A stretch of DNA of 55,232 nucleotides from a bacterium (lineage in GTDB: Bacteria; Bdellovibrionota_C; UBA2361; SZUA-149; JAQTWB01): positions 1-55,232 of the forward strand of contig JAQTWB010000013.1 in assembly GCA_028689495.1 (NCBI GenBank). The letters are read 5' to 3'. Position numbers and translations under genes: made by a program. The number at the start of each line of letters is the position of its first letter. Position 1 is the stretch's first letter. The notes below the pieces were generated by a model. It made no database searches, was not told where the DNA came from, and was given only the letters and a program-made list of their open reading frames with translations. Below, one piece after another: positions 1 through 10,538 of this stretch.

Positions 1-1
1 A

Positions 2-1360
2 ACGGACAATAGCGAAGAAGGCTCACCCCCTGACGTTTCACCTGACCATGCCTGGGTATTACTCGGGCAGTGTCAGGAAATGTTGGCGCGCTTCAACAAA
101 CTGGCACCGCAAAAAGGCAGCAGCCTTAGTTTGACTTACATCCTCGAGAGAAATGAACAAATCCTTGCCCGGATATGTGACCTGCTGACAATTCTCTCCT
201 CTACCGATCCCGAAAAAACGTCCGCCAGCTCGATTGCTCTGTTTAAACGCCTGATACGTGCCCAGAGCAAAGATCGCAGAGTCAGTCAGCTCTTCCTGCA
301 AACTTATCACTTGCTATCGCGTAGCGTCCTGAATAATGCCAGCCGCGCCGGAGAACACTACATCACCAGAAATCGCAGTGAACATTTCGATATGCTCAAG
401 CGCGGCCTTGGTGGCGGCGTGATCATCGCGACAATGGCCTTGATAAAAATCTACATCTCTGGATTGCCGCTAACACCGGGAGTCATGACCTTCTGGTTTT
501 GCGTAAACTACGCCACGGGCTTCATGCTGATTCATGTACTTCATTTTACGATTGCAACAAAACAACCGACGATGACTGCCGCCTACATCGCCCAGACAGT
601 AGGGCCTGGCGATAAAACCTTTGCCGAAAGACAAGATGCGGCAAACTTGCTGATCCAAGCGGCGCGCTCACTTAACGTCGCCATCTTCGGTAACGTGGCT
701 GCTGCTCTGCCTGTTGCCTTGATAATTGGCTTAACCGCCGATCTTGCTTTTAACCAACCGCTATTTGGTAGCGAAAAAGCTGATCATCTGTTGAACGAGC
801 TTAACCCTTTTTCTCACCTCGCACTTTTTTATGCCGCAATAACCGGTTTGTGGCTTTTCCTTTCCGGAGCCCTGGCCGGGTATTTTGACAATCTATGCGC
901 CTATCTTTCGCTGGCTGAAAGAATCCGTCTGTTGCCCTGGCTGCGGAAAATCGCCCCGGAAAAAACGATACAGGCTTATGCCGATTATATTGGCAATCAC
1001 TTCGGGGCGTTGATGGGGAATCTCTTCTTCGGGATCATGCTCGGCACAACAGGCTATATCGGTTACCTGACCGGATTGCCAATTGACTCATTGCACGTTG
1101 CCTTTTCGGTGGCGAATGTCGGTTACTCGGCAACTGTGAGCAATCCCGGGATGGTGGTTATATTGCAGTATCTAATCTTTGCTCTGCTGATTGGCGTGAT
1201 TAACTCAGCGGTAAGCTTTCTCCTGGCAATCAGCACAGCCCTGCGGGCAAACGGCACCAGCCTCGGCGATCTCAAACTACTGCTCACGGCCTGCTATAGG
1301 CAAATACGCAATGAACCCAGTCAAATGCTGCTACCGCCAAAGGAATCTGCGGATGTGTAA
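2..1360 (+). CDS. Gcr-family ('site-specific recombinase', PF10136-like) membrane protein, 5' end missing
   Basis: The reading frame is open from the first bases of the window, so the start lies upstream; an internal ATG at 80 is not needed. The segment L-A-P-Q-K-G-S-S-L-S-L-T-Y followed by a helical region, and later I-T-R-N-R-S-E and A-T-K-Q-P-T-M-T-A, match what I know of the Gcr family. At least six hydrophobic membrane segments are visible in the C-terminal two thirds (for example around 415-465, 490-545, 690-735, 820-880, 1015-1070 and 1150-1235). The family is annotated 'site-specific recombinase', but a polytopic membrane protein with no integrase catalytic residues is unlikely to recombine DNA; its real role is unknown to me. 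The gene ends cleanly and is followed by an insertion-sequence remnant on the other strand. Confidence 0.75.
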   Translation, partial: TDNSEEGSPPDVSPDHAWVLLGQCQEMLARFNKLAPQKGSSLSLTYILERNEQILARICDLLTILSSTDPEKTSASSIALFKRLIRAQSKDRRVSQLFLQTYHLLSRSVLNNASRAGEHYITRNRSEHFDMLKRGLGGGVIIATMALIKIYISGLPLTPGVMTFWFCVNYATGFMLIHVLHFTIATKQPTMTAAYIAQTVGPGDKTFAERQDAANLLIQAARSLNVAIFGNVAAALPVALIIGLTADLAFNQPLFGSEKADHLLNELNPFSHLALFYAAITGLWLFLSGALAGYFDNLCAYLSLAERIRLLPWLRKIAPEKTIQAYADYIGNHFGALMGNLFFGIMLGTTGYIGYLTGLPIDSLHVAFSVANVGYSATVSNPGMVVILQYLIFALLIGVINSAVSFLLAISTALRANGTSLGDLKLLLTACYRQIRNEPSQMLLPPKESADV

Positions 1361-1388
1361 ATCTGTGGAGCTGATGAAGGTCAAATTA

Positions 1389-1808
1389 TTATCGAGTGGT
1401 GCACAACACGCTCCCTTTTAGGGATTTATTGACCCGGGCAAACAATTTCCCCAAGCGGTGCGTTCCGATTCTTTCTCTGAACTTAGTGAAATATGTATGG
1501 TCTGGAGTCGGAGAGCAAAGTTCAAAGCCACAAAAAAGTTTAGCTGACAGACTGTCCTTCAAATGCATCTCCATCTGCCTGTCGCTCAGGTCATTCATGA
1601 ACTGCACAAGCAGACATTTGAATCCTGAAGTTACGGGATATCCTGCTCTGCCACGGTCTGAATACAGCTTTTCCAGCGGACGGCATAACTCGCTAAAGCT
1701 TATCAGCTTCAAAATACGACGGTAAATATGTTCTTCAGGAACAAGGTCCTCAAGATTCGGAATATAAAATGACATTTGGCGATTCTCCGTTTGTAAGCTC
1801 ATACTCAT
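1389..1808 (-). pseudogene. Truncated IS5/IS1182-type transposase (N-terminal DUF772 part only)
   Basis: The 139-residue frame begins with the typical N-terminus of DUF772 transposases: F-Y-I-P, then V-P-E-E-H, then L-Y-S-D-R-G-R-A-G-Y-P-V and the L-S-D-R-Q-M-E segment and P-D-H-T-Y-F-T-K-F-R. It stops after about 130 residues, before the DDE catalytic domain that would follow in a full transposase of 300 residues or more. It is therefore a dead remnant. The region 1860-1985 upstream of it contains several small inverted repeats and probably holds the left part of the element; I could not identify a matching right end or target duplication. The remnant separates the Gcr-type gene from the downstream end of the glycan operon. 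Confidence 0.8.
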
Positions 1809-1865
1809 GAGATCTTACATTTACAGAGACTTGGAAAGTTTCTTTCTTCTTTATCTGGCAATCTC

Positions 1866-1963
1866 CTCCGGAGATTGCATTTACGCTTTCCGTGCACGGC
1901 GTGCACGGAGCGGCATCGTCCTGCGGACGACGCTCGGTCCTGCCGAAAAATGTTCCATTTTTC
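1866..1963. repeat. Hairpin-dense spacer (several perfect short palindromes)
   Basis: Within 100 bp there is CTCCGGAG, a perfect 9+1+9 palindrome at 1890-1908 (CCGTGCACG G CGTGCACGG), a CGTCC/GGACG pair, and an 8-bp stem GAAAAATG/CATTTTTC around 1940-1958. It lies just downstream of the glycosyltransferase stop on the minus strand and just upstream of the transposase remnant. It could be a transcription terminator, an IS end, or both. Confidence 0.4.
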
Positions 1964-2000
1964 AACAGTCCCAAAATTACAATATCCAGCAACAGGCAAA

Positions 2001-3002
2001 TTAGCTTTCACCGACAATACGATTCGCTACCTTTTGAAAGTCCAGAGCCCGGGCATAAGAAGTGTGAAGCTGCATAGCTGTCTGATAACCCGCTTCGGCA
2101 ATCTGTTCGGCCTTGTCAGGATGAGCCAGATAAAAATTGACCTTGTCCAAAACATCGTCGGGTGTAATTTTCACGTAATTCACCCCATCGACCAACCCTA
2201 AAGCCTGATGACCCAGCGGTTCAATCGCCAGCAGACAACTCTTCGAAGCAAGTATCTCGACATATTTGGGATAAGGGCAATTATACATTCCGCCTGTTGT
2301 GACAAACAACCGGCAGGAGTTTATCGTTCTGGAAAAGCCAAGCCCAACGTAAGAATGACCGGCGTCGTGCTTACCCCAGCCAGGGTGTGGCTTGAAAAGG
2401 TAACTGATGCCTGGTAACGATTTCAGTCGCGAATGAATGGCGTATCGCTCGGGATAAAAGTCATCGCGATCCGCGACACCACCACCAAGAAAACCAACGT
2501 CAAACTCCTTTTCGCAGCTCCAGCTATTAAAGAGCTCCGGATCAAAACAGGGCGGAAGATATTCAAACCGATCGGCGTCCCGCCCGGTATAATAAAGGTC
2601 CCTCATGTGCGGATAATAGACGAGCACTTTTGTAATGCCATAATAATCAAGCCACTGCAGGTACTCCTGCTGGCAATATTCCGTGATGTTCCAGAAGTCA
2701 CTCAGCACCATGCACTTGGGGATATTAATCTTCTCCAATCCTTTCAACTTGAAATTATAGGGGACAACTCCTTTCTGTCTGATGCTGCTGTCATGATCGC
2801 AGGCGACAAGTAACAGGTCTGGCGGTCCATCCGGGCAGGAATAGCTGATAATGTCCTGATAATTGTCGAGTGAGGGCTCATGGCCCGGGTAATCCTTGCC
2901 AAACATTCGACAGTTATACATACGCCGCAATCCCGTGCGAAACGCCTCGTGATACTTGGCAAGATAATTAGCTTCAGAATCACCAACAGATAATATTTTC
3001 AT
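2001..3002 (-). CDS. Glycosyltransferase, CgeB/Glyco_trans_1_2-like
   Basis: This 333-residue protein has a GT-B-like organisation. The N-terminal half begins M-K-I-L-S-V-G-D, the middle has the D-Y-Y-G-I-T-K-V-L-V-Y-Y-P segment and Y-L-P-P-C-F-D-P, and the C-terminal half has D-V-G-F-L-G-G, K-P-H-P-G-W-G and a family-typical P-K-Y-V-E-I-L-A-S-K-S-C-L-L region that would bind the nucleotide-sugar. This resembles the CgeB/DUF3880 group of glycosyltransferases. Its ATG overlaps the stop of the upstream glf gene as ATGA (4 bp), with a GGAGA ribosome site inside the glf end, so the two are co-translated. The pairing suggests it transfers galactofuranose or acts on a surface glycan containing it; that substrate is inference. 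No signal peptide or membrane segment is seen, so it should act in the cytoplasm. Confidence 0.75.
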   Translation of the reverse strand: MKILSVGDSEANYLAKYHEAFRTGLRRMYNCRMFGKDYPGHEPSLDNYQDIISYSCPDGPPDLLLVACDHDSSIRQKGVVPYNFKLKGLEKINIPKCMVLSDFWNITEYCQQEYLQWLDYYGITKVLVYYPHMRDLYYTGRDADRFEYLPPCFDPELFNSWSCEKEFDVGFLGGGVADRDDFYPERYAIHSRLKSLPGISYLFKPHPGWGKHDAGHSYVGLGFSRTINSCRLFVTTGGMYNCPYPKYVEILASKSCLLAIEPLGHQALGLVDGVNYVKITPDDVLDKVNFYLAHPDKAEQIAEAGYQTAMQLHTSYARALDFQKVANRIVGES

Positions 3003-4120
3003 AATCCGATTTCTCCGGAGATTGTTTGCTCACGATCGTAAGACAGAATCCTTTCCGCCAGTGTCAATGCTCTACCTATCGCCTGATCCATGTCGTAATA
3101 GCGATATTCTCCCAATCTTCCACAGACAAGTAATTGAGGAATAACTTTGGCCCTCGCCAGATACTGGCAATAGAGATGATGATTCCCGGCATCGGGGAAT
3201 GGGTACTCATAAAGATCTTCATCAGTCGGAGTAATCGTTGTTTCTCTGGTAATCAACGTCCCGCTTATTTTGTCGGCATACGCCTTCTCCATCATATGCT
3301 TCCATTCAAGGGTGCGGATATGCGCTCCACTATCGGCTGACGGATTATTCACCTGCCCACATTCCTGGTAACAATCGATGTCCGGCAGGTATTGATGGTC
3401 TCGCCGCTGCCCGCGGTATCCAAGCTTGCCCAAATCATAGTTAAAATATGCATCGATCGGGCCGGTATAAATTGTCAGACACTCCGGCCTAAACAGCGAG
3501 CGATGTTTGAGGTAATCGCAATGAAGAAGCACTGGAATATCCCGGAGTATATTGCGCATCAAGGCTGCATAACCCTGGCTCGGTATTCCCTGATATTTCT
3601 GTGTCTTCAGACGCGGATCGTCGTCCTCGCGGACATCGAATCGTCCGGCAAGTGCGGTATCGAGCGCTGAGGCCGGGACGCCCCACTGTTTTTCACTGTA
3701 ACCTTTGACAAATTTCTCATAGATCAACCGCGGCATCATCGAAAGACAAGCTTCTTCAAAATTGGACGCTTGCTGGCCAAGTTCTGCTGACCAGCCCTCA
3801 CCAACTGCCCGTTTGATATAACTACCGGCAATCGGCCAGTTCTCCAAACGCCCATCGACTTCCGATTTAAGACAGGCGACATATGGGTAAAAATCAGAAA
3901 ACCTGCTTACAAATTCCCAGATTTTCTCTGAACCAGTGCGAAAGTAATGTGGGCCATAAGTATGGACCCTGATACCGCTCGAATGGGTTTCATCGTAGAC
4001 ATTGCCGCCGACATGGGACCGTCGCTCAAGCACAAGAACGGAACGCCCGGCATCAACCAGCGTCCGCGCAATAATCGCCCCCGTCAGACCTGAGCCAACA
4101 ATCAAAAAATCTGTTTTCAT
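2999..4120 (-). CDS. glf: UDP-galactopyranose mutase
   Basis: This flavoenzyme interconverts UDP-galactopyranose and UDP-galactofuranose in the cytoplasm. The N-terminal FAD-binding motif G-S-G-L-T-G-A is at residues 8-14, followed by L-E-R-R-S-H-V-G-G-N-V-Y-D, G-P-H-Y-F-R-T, and later Y-S-E-K-Q-W-G and the G-Y-R-G-Q-R-R region, all hallmarks of bacterial UGM. The C-terminal C-G-R-L-G-E-Y-R-Y-Y-D-M-D-Q-A-I is the second FAD-contacting motif. About 373 residues is the normal length. I chose ATG at 4120 over the TTG one codon upstream. It forms a translationally coupled operon with the glycosyltransferase that follows, consistent with making a galactofuranose-containing surface polysaccharide. 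Confidence 0.93.
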   Translation of the reverse strand: MKTDFLIVGSGLTGAIIARTLVDAGRSVLVLERRSHVGGNVYDETHSSGIRVHTYGPHYFRTGSEKIWEFVSRFSDFYPYVACLKSEVDGRLENWPIAGSYIKRAVGEGWSAELGQQASNFEEACLSMMPRLIYEKFVKGYSEKQWGVPASALDTALAGRFDVREDDDPRLKTQKYQGIPSQGYAALMRNILRDIPVLLHCDYLKHRSLFRPECLTIYTGPIDAYFNYDLGKLGYRGQRRDHQYLPDIDCYQECGQVNNPSADSGAHIRTLEWKHMMEKAYADKISGTLITRETTITPTDEDLYEYPFPDAGNHHLYCQYLARAKVIPQLLVCGRLGEYRYYDMDQAIGRALTLAERILSYDREQTISGEIGL

Positions 4121-4365
4121 CAATTTTTTAAATAATCATTTCCGTTGAGGCCATAAAGCAACGCCGAATAAAGACCCGGCTTAACAAAAGCTCCTGCAAT
4201 AACACACATTTTTTTGATGCCGGGAGATTAAATGTGATTCAGCTAGAAAAGCTGTATCCATACCCATCTCAACGTTCATCAATTACTTGCAATCTCTCAA
4301 GTTTTCCCTGGCCAAGGCCGATAGATTGGTGATCGGGACTCCCCCATAACAAAGTGTGAAGCGAT

Positions 4366-7300
4366 ATGTGGTCGAGGGCATTTATAAATCTGATGTTCTG
4401 CTTATGCCTGATTTGGCTGGCATTGCCGGTTGATGCCCAGCAATTTGCCTGGAGCAAGGGGGTTGGTGGTGAGGGGTCTGATAATGGACGCGCCGTTACC
4501 CAAGACAATGCCGGCAATACTTACTCTACCGGCACTTTTTCCGGCACTGTGGATTTCGACCCCGGCCCGGGAACTGACAGCCATACGGCGAGTGGTAGCG
4601 GCATCTTCCTCACGCGAATAAATGTCGATGGCGGTTACGGCTGGACTCTGACTTTTGCCACAGAATCTGGAGCAACAGGTTCGGGACAAGGACTAGCAAT
4701 AGAAAGCAGTGGAGACATTATTGTCGCCGGTTATTTTACTGGCACCGTTGATTTCGATCCGGGAGTTGGCACCTTCAACCTCTCAGCAAATAATAGTGAC
4801 GCCTTTGTCGCCCGGTTCACCAGCGATGGAGCGTTTATCTGGGCTGGAATATTTAGCGGAAATTTGGGTGTTTATGCCTACGGAGTTACTGTCGACCAAA
4901 GTGACAATATTTTTGTCACCGGAAACTTTGGTGGCACCGCTGACTTTGACCCATCCCCAGCGGTCAGCAACCAAACGGCCGCTGCGGGCAATTCAGCTTA
5001 CCTGGCAAAACTCGCCAGTGACGGCTCTTTCCTCTGGGCTATTGCTCTTAGCAGTACCTCTACTGTGCAAAGTAAAAGTGTCGCCGTCGACAGTAATGGC
5101 AACAGCTATATCACAGGCATGTTCGCAGGCACTGCTGACTTTGATCCCTCACCAGCTACCGCTTCATTTGTCACCGCCAGTTATGACATCTACCTCGCCC
5201 GATACGACGACAATGGTAACTATATCTGGGCAAAATCCTTTGGCAACCCGGCTGGAACAGACCAAGGTATCGCACTCGCCATTGATAACAATGACGACAT
5301 AATAATATCTGGCCACTATTCAGGAACAGCGGATTTCAACCCCGATGCCGGTGTGGACAGTCGCACCAGCAGCGGTGGATTTGATCAGTTTGTCAGCAAA
5401 TTCGCAACTGACGGAACATATCAATGGGTACGGACACTTGGTGGCGCTGGAACGGACCAAGGCAATGGAGCTGCGGTCGACGCTCAGAATAATATTCTGC
5501 TACTCGGTACAATCAACGGACAAGTCGACATCAACCCCGAGGCGGGAGTATTAACCGCAGGGAGCCTGGCAAAAAATTCCGGCACCCTGATCAGTCTCAG
5601 CCCAAGCGGAAGTTTTCGCTGGGCGGTGACTACCCCCACCGATGCTATCCCACAGGCGGTATCTACTTCAAACACTGCAATTGCTATCACTGGCTACTAT
5701 ACTTCCCCGGCCGATTCCCCAGCTGATTTCGATCCATCGGCAGGCATTACACGTCTTCAGAACTCGGGTAATTCGGACATCTTCCTCAGCACATTCAATA
5801 ACCTCCCCGACGCACCTTCAGGTTCACCGATAATCGATTTCACCCTTGATGGCACCGAGACCAATAACAGCCAACCGACTATCAGCGGCACGGCGGGCCC
5901 GACCGATAGTATCGAAATCTTTGCGGGCGGCCTCTCGCAAGGAACTACTGTTGCCGATGGCCTGGGCGACTGGAGTTTCACCTTTCCCGCCCCACTTGCC
6001 GGAGGCAATTATCTGATCACTGCGACCGCAACTGACGTTGGACTTAATACCTACGGTCCGTCATTGCCAATTCGCTTATCAATCGACCTTAGTGCCCCTG
6101 TCCCACCGCTAATAACCAGCCCGAACAACAACTTCACCACCGCCCACGACTGGATTCAGTACTCTGGCACTGCTGAAGCAAACAGCACGGTTGAGATTTT
6201 TCACAACGGAGTGTCCATATCAACCATTGAAGTCGACAACGAAGGCAACTGGGGTTCGTTACTACAAGTGCCCGCTGGCCTGGGAAATATACATGCAGTC
6301 TGTCACGACATGGCCGGGAACAGCAGCGTCGACAGCCAGGTCCTGCAAATTTATATCGACGACCCCTTGACATTCTCTTTTGCCAAATCCTGGGGCAATG
6401 TCGGTGGAACAGTCGCGGTCAAAGGCATCGCCACCGATAGCTCAGGCAATACTTACGTCAGCGGCGGTTTCAGCGGCACGATTGACTTCGACCCCGGAGC
6501 CGGAGTCAGTAATCGCACTGCAAACGCCAACATGGATGTCTATCTCAGTAAATTTGCCGCAGATGGCAGCTACCTCTGGACAAAGTCAGTTGGTGGTTCC
6601 TGGAACGACAATGTCACCGGGATCAAAATCGACTCAGCCGACAACGTAATTTTGGTTGGTGAATATCAGGGCACAGTTGATTTTAATCCCGATGCCGGAA
6701 TAGACAATCACACCAGTATCAGCTACTCGATTTTCATTATGAAAATCAATGCCGATGGTAATTACGCCTGGGCGAGCACTGCCAGCAGCACAAATAATTT
6801 GTCCATCGCTTCAGTGGACATCGGCCCGGCTAACGAAATCGTCACCACTGGATATTTCCAAGCGGCAACCGATTTTGATCCCTCCGGCGGGGTTGATACC
6901 CATACACCGGGCGGATTAACTGACCCCTACGTTCGCAAACTTAACTCCGATGGCAGCTACGCCTGGACAAAGAGCTTTGTCGGCTCAGGTTGGGACTATG
7001 GAAACGGGGTCACTGTAGACCATCTCGGCAATGTCTACGCCACAGGTAGCTTTCGCTTCACCACCGACTTCATCTCCGGAGCGGGAACGGACATTATCGC
7101 CGCAAACAACACCGATGTTTATCTGACAAAACTTGGCGCAGACGGTAGCTATCAGTGGACAAAAACTTTCGGCGGTGATGACGAGTCCGTAGGCTTCAGG
7201 CTAACAAAAAATGCTGCTGGTGATATATTCATCGCCGGGCAGTTTCAGGGAACCGTAGATTTTAATCCCGGTCCGGGTGACGACCTACATACTGCGACTC

Positions 7301-10071
7301 CTCGCGGTCTCCAGCAAGACAATCTATTTGTCAGCAAATACAACAGTGATGGCAGTTACGCCTGGACAACCACCATTGAAGGAGCCTTTGATGGATACTA
7401 CTATTGGAGCTACCTGCTCAGCCTGACTTACGACAACAACAATGGCGTCATCCTCACCGGCACAGTCGACAGCGCTATTATCGTTCACGATATAACATCA
7501 TCAGTCGAATCTCCAAGCGGTGCCAAATACGGCTTCGCTACTAAGATTTACGACGATGGAAATCACGCCTGGACGAAAATAATCGGTAGCGACCTAGCAC
7601 CTGGGTTGTCATATACATATTTATATTCCGCAGCTATCGATAATGCTGGCAATCTTTTGCTGGGCGGCACTTTCGGAAACGGATTCTTTGATCTTAACCC
7701 TGGCTATCCCACAAACGTGGTAGCAGCAGGAAATAGCATTGCCAGCTTCCTTATCCGCCTTGACCAAGATACAAGTGCCCCCGCGACACCTTCCATAATT
7801 TCACCGACAGAATCCGCTCTGCTCAGTTCATCCACCCCGACAATCAGCGGAACCGCCGACCCGAACTCCCTCGTTACCGTAACAATCGACGGCTCGCTCA
7901 CTGCTAGCTCGTCAGCCAATGCGCTCGGCAACTGGAGCCTGAGCTCCCCAACACTTGCCGAAGGCGCCCACAGCGTAACAGCCATTGCCCGCGATCATAG
8001 CCTCAATTTAAGTGGCGTGTCCGCAGCCCGCGCCTTTACTCTCGACCTCACGCCTCCCTCCGCGCCAGTTATCAGCACACCGACAAATGGCCTTAGCACA
8101 CTCAACACACAACTGCTGCTGAGCGGTAGCGCCGAAGACCAGAGCACTGTCACTATCTTTGAGAACGCCGTATCGGTCTACAGCGGCACAGCAACTGGCG
8201 GCAATTGGTCTGCCTCGCGGACTCTTACTCCGGGAACATACAGCTACTTTGCCCGAACAATGGATGTCGCGGGAAACCTCAGTGTCGATTCTGCCCTGGT
8301 GACAGTCACAATAATCCCCGACCTTTGTCCGAGTGACCCACTAAAAAGTACGCCCGGCATCTGTGGCTGTGGGGCAACCGAAGATGTCGGCGACAATGAC
8401 TTAGATGGCACAGTCAACTGTCTCGATAGTACGCCTAACGGTGGGAATTCTGGCGGCAGCTCGAACAGCAACACCCTCAGTGGTCAGGTCAAGTTAAGTA
8501 ACCTCGCCGCGACCCCCCTTGCCGGTGTCGCAGTCTCGGTCGCTGGAACTACGACCACCACTGATGCCAGTGGCAATTTCAGCTTGTCCGGGATTCCGGC
8601 AGGAAATCAAACTGTCGCGGCCAGCTTAAATGGTTATCGATTCTCACCAGAACTGTCGCGGCAAACTGTGACAGGTAACATCAGCGGCATCAACTTTACC
8701 GCTACTCCAGCACTATCGAATCCAGCTTATGCCTTCTGGAACGGTTACCTCGGAATGATTAACGTGCTGGAGATGATGAATACCGGAAGCGAACCTCTCA
8801 CTTTAAACATGACAATTTATGGTCTCTCCGGGGAAGGAGAGGCACTTACCCGAAGCTGGACAATTCCAGCTCTGACACAAAGGGACATCATCATCAACGA
8901 CCTTCCGGGCTTTGCCGCTGATACCTACGGTATGCTGAAACTGACTGCCTCACATAACTACTTTGATGGCCGTATCTCGCTTTACCATCCCGACACAAAC
9001 GGCGAAGTGGATTCCATGTATGGCTTTGCTTATTCCGATCCATTGCGCAACAGCAATCATGGCCAAACTGCGGTGATGTATAACAGCTACCACCCGGGAA
9101 CCAATATTTTTGACGAGGCAAACACGGTCTACAACTGGCTGACAATTGGCAACCTGAGCAATGTCACCCAAGGATTTACTATCCGCAGGTACAATGTCGC
9201 CGGGGAGCTTGTTCATGAAGCGCGGGTAGTTGTGCCCGCGCTTGGACGTCGAGACATTGACGGCGGACACATTATCCCCGGGCCCAACAACGTCGGCACG
9301 AATGTCATCATCCCTGACGACAACTCGGCGACATATCTGGCAAACCTGGTCCGTTACGCCGAGGGCTCGAATTTCAATGCTTTCGACTATGCGATATCGC
9401 TTCCGGCAACAACAGGGGCAGAGCGCGGCATCAATGCACCAATCTCCGTTAGCGCGGAGAACTATGTAGAAGTGGCAAATATCCTTGGAGAGGAAGCAGA
9501 ACTACAACTCACCTTCCACGACGCCGAAGGATATCAAATAGCCGCTAACCGTATCAGCCTTCCGGCATATTCTCAGCGTCATTTTCCAACACTGGGACTT
9601 TTGGGTGGTGAAGTTCGCAACGGTTATGTCTCCCTCGCCACCGATACACCGGGCTCCTTGATAGCCCAGAGTGTGTTTTATCACCGCGAATTTTCCAACC
9701 GCTCAATTCAAACTGCCTACGCCTCTCCAGCGCGAGAAAGCTTTGGAAGTGAGCTGTTCACCACTTACAACTCCTTCCTGACGATGAAGAATAACATGCG
9801 CCTGATTAATATCCAGGACAACGAAACTTCACTCAGCTACCGCCTGCCGGGAGAAAGTCTCTCCGGAGCCGACGAAGCAGAGCATGCCGTAACGTTACCG
9901 GGGAACGGCACCTCTGAGGTGGCGCTTGGCGCTGATAGAACCCGCAGCGACAGCTACGGCCTCGTCCGCCTGCGCACCAGCAATAACGGCGTTATTCTCG
10001 CCGAGATGCTGCGCTTGCGCCAGTTGACCTCGGGCAAACGCGAATTTGGCATAGTCACTCCGGCACGTTAA
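4366..10071 (+). CDS. Giant secreted SBBP/Ig-like repeat protein
   Basis: An N-terminal signal peptide of about 24 residues ends in V-D-A-Q. Residues about 25-480 and 665-1135 are tandem SBBP-like repeats of roughly 55-70 residues built around G-x-V-D-F-D-P-G and Y-x-W-x-K; these are typical of beta-propeller-like extracellular proteins. Residues about 480-660 and 1135-1315 are bacterial Ig-like modules with the I-S-G-T-A pattern. A short Cys/Asp-rich, thrombospondin-type-3-like calcium segment follows (about 1319-1365), then a carboxypeptidase-regulatory-like beta sandwich (about 1368-1445). The last 450 residues form a beta-rich domain beginning F-W-N-G-Y that recurs in the frameshifted protein at 32.9 kb. 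It is likely exported and surface-associated or released; binding partner unknown. It stands alone between a 240-bp and an 840-bp gap. Confidence 0.85.
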   Translation: MWSRAFINLMFCLCLIWLALPVDAQQFAWSKGVGGEGSDNGRAVTQDNAGNTYSTGTFSGTVDFDPGPGTDSHTASGSGIFLTRINVDGGYGWTLTFATESGATGSGQGLAIESSGDIIVAGYFTGTVDFDPGVGTFNLSANNSDAFVARFTSDGAFIWAGIFSGNLGVYAYGVTVDQSDNIFVTGNFGGTADFDPSPAVSNQTAAAGNSAYLAKLASDGSFLWAIALSSTSTVQSKSVAVDSNGNSYITGMFAGTADFDPSPATASFVTASYDIYLARYDDNGNYIWAKSFGNPAGTDQGIALAIDNNDDIIISGHYSGTADFNPDAGVDSRTSSGGFDQFVSKFATDGTYQWVRTLGGAGTDQGNGAAVDAQNNILLLGTINGQVDINPEAGVLTAGSLAKNSGTLISLSPSGSFRWAVTTPTDAIPQAVSTSNTAIAITGYYTSPADSPADFDPSAGITRLQNSGNSDIFLSTFNNLPDAPSGSPIIDFTLDGTETNNSQPTISGTAGPTDSIEIFAGGLSQGTTVADGLGDWSFTFPAPLAGGNYLITATATDVGLNTYGPSLPIRLSIDLSAPVPPLITSPNNNFTTAHDWIQYSGTAEANSTVEIFHNGVSISTIEVDNEGNWGSLLQVPAGLGNIHAVCHDMAGNSSVDSQVLQIYIDDPLTFSFAKSWGNVGGTVAVKGIATDSSGNTYVSGGFSGTIDFDPGAGVSNRTANANMDVYLSKFAADGSYLWTKSVGGSWNDNVTGIKIDSADNVILVGEYQGTVDFNPDAGIDNHTSISYSIFIMKINADGNYAWASTASSTNNLSIASVDIGPANEIVTTGYFQAATDFDPSGGVDTHTPGGLTDPYVRKLNSDGSYAWTKSFVGSGWDYGNGVTVDHLGNVYATGSFRFTTDFISGAGTDIIAANNTDVYLTKLGADGSYQWTKTFGGDDESVGFRLTKNAAGDIFIAGQFQGTVDFNPGPGDDLHTATPRGLQQDNLFVSKYNSDGSYAWTTTIEGAFDGYYYWSYLLSLTYDNNNGVILTGTVDSAIIVHDITSSVESPSGAKYGFATKIYDDGNHAWTKIIGSDLAPGLSYTYLYSAAIDNAGNLLLGGTFGNGFFDLNPGYPTNVVAAGNSIASFLIRLDQDTSAPATPSIISPTESALLSSSTPTISGTADPNSLVTVTIDGSLTASSSANALGNWSLSSPTLAEGAHSVTAIARDHSLNLSGVSAARAFTLDLTPPSAPVISTPTNGLSTLNTQLLLSGSAEDQSTVTIFENAVSVYSGTATGGNWSASRTLTPGTYSYFARTMDVAGNLSVDSALVTVTIIPDLCPSDPLKSTPGICGCGATEDVGDNDLDGTVNCLDSTPNGGNSGGSSNSNTLSGQVKLSNLAATPLAGVAVSVAGTTTTTDASGNFSLSGIPAGNQTVAASLNGYRFSPELSRQTVTGNISGINFTATPALSNPAYAFWNGYLGMINVLEMMNTGSEPLTLNMTIYGLSGEGEALTRSWTIPALTQRDIIINDLPGFAADTYGMLKLTASHNYFDGRISLYHPDTNGEVDSMYGFAYSDPLRNSNHGQTAVMYNSYHPGTNIFDEANTVYNWLTIGNLSNVTQGFTIRRYNVAGELVHEARVVVPALGRRDIDGGHIIPGPNNVGTNVIIPDDNSATYLANLVRYAEGSNFNAFDYAISLPATTGAERGINAPISVSAENYVEVANILGEEAELQLTFHDAEGYQIAANRISLPAYSQRHFPTLGLLGGEVRNGYVSLATDTPGSLIAQSVFYHREFSNRSIQTAYASPARESFGSELFTTYNSFLTMKNNMRLINIQDNETSLSYRLPGESLSGADEAEHAVTLPGNGTSEVALGADRTRSDSYGLVRLRTSNNGVILAEMLRLRQLTSGKREFGIVTPAR

Positions 10072-10133
10072 CAATTGTAAAAGGTCCACCGGCGAATTTA
10101 AGTCAACCAGCATAAGGTCGTAGTGGGGAAGCG

Positions 10134-10191
10134 GAGCTCCAGCTCCACTGCGAAAATCATACTGATTACCTACCGCGCCGAGCTGGAGCTC
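10134..10191. repeat. Long inverted repeat (12-bp perfect core arms)
   Basis: The arms GAGCTCCAGCTC (10134-10145) and GAGCTGGAGCTC (10180-10191) are exact reverse complements, with partly matching flanks and a 34-bp loop. It lies 60 bp downstream of the large repeat-protein gene. The loop is long for a factor-independent terminator and no T-run follows, so a dispersed repeat or a transcript-stabilising hairpin is as likely. Confidence 0.5.
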
Positions 10192-10538
10192 GGCACGCCC
10201 ACAGCAACAATTTTGACTCTCACCTTTCAATTTCAGGTTGGCGGCCCGTTGTTGGGCGCGACTGAAACGGTATCCCTATGGATTTTAGGCAACCTTCAGC
10301 GCACAACATCTGCCCGTTTTTGCATAACTAAAAAACTGTCCCTCTGATGCTCTCTCAAATTTCCAATCCGGTAACAGACTTTCGCTATCCTGACGCAACA
10401 CCGCCTTGCGTCAGGATGTGCGCGTTTAAAAGGTTGATAGAAGGTTTTATATAACTAGTTTCATTTTATTCACACTGTTCAAAGTCTTGTGTCGTATTGC
10501 TGACAGCAGGCAGAAGTCTTTGAACCAGGAGAATTATC

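Noticed and set aside
2-1360. Evidence for mobile-element integration from the 'site-specific recombinase' family name
   Set aside because: The protein is a polytopic membrane protein with no integrase or resolvase catalytic residues; the name is historical.
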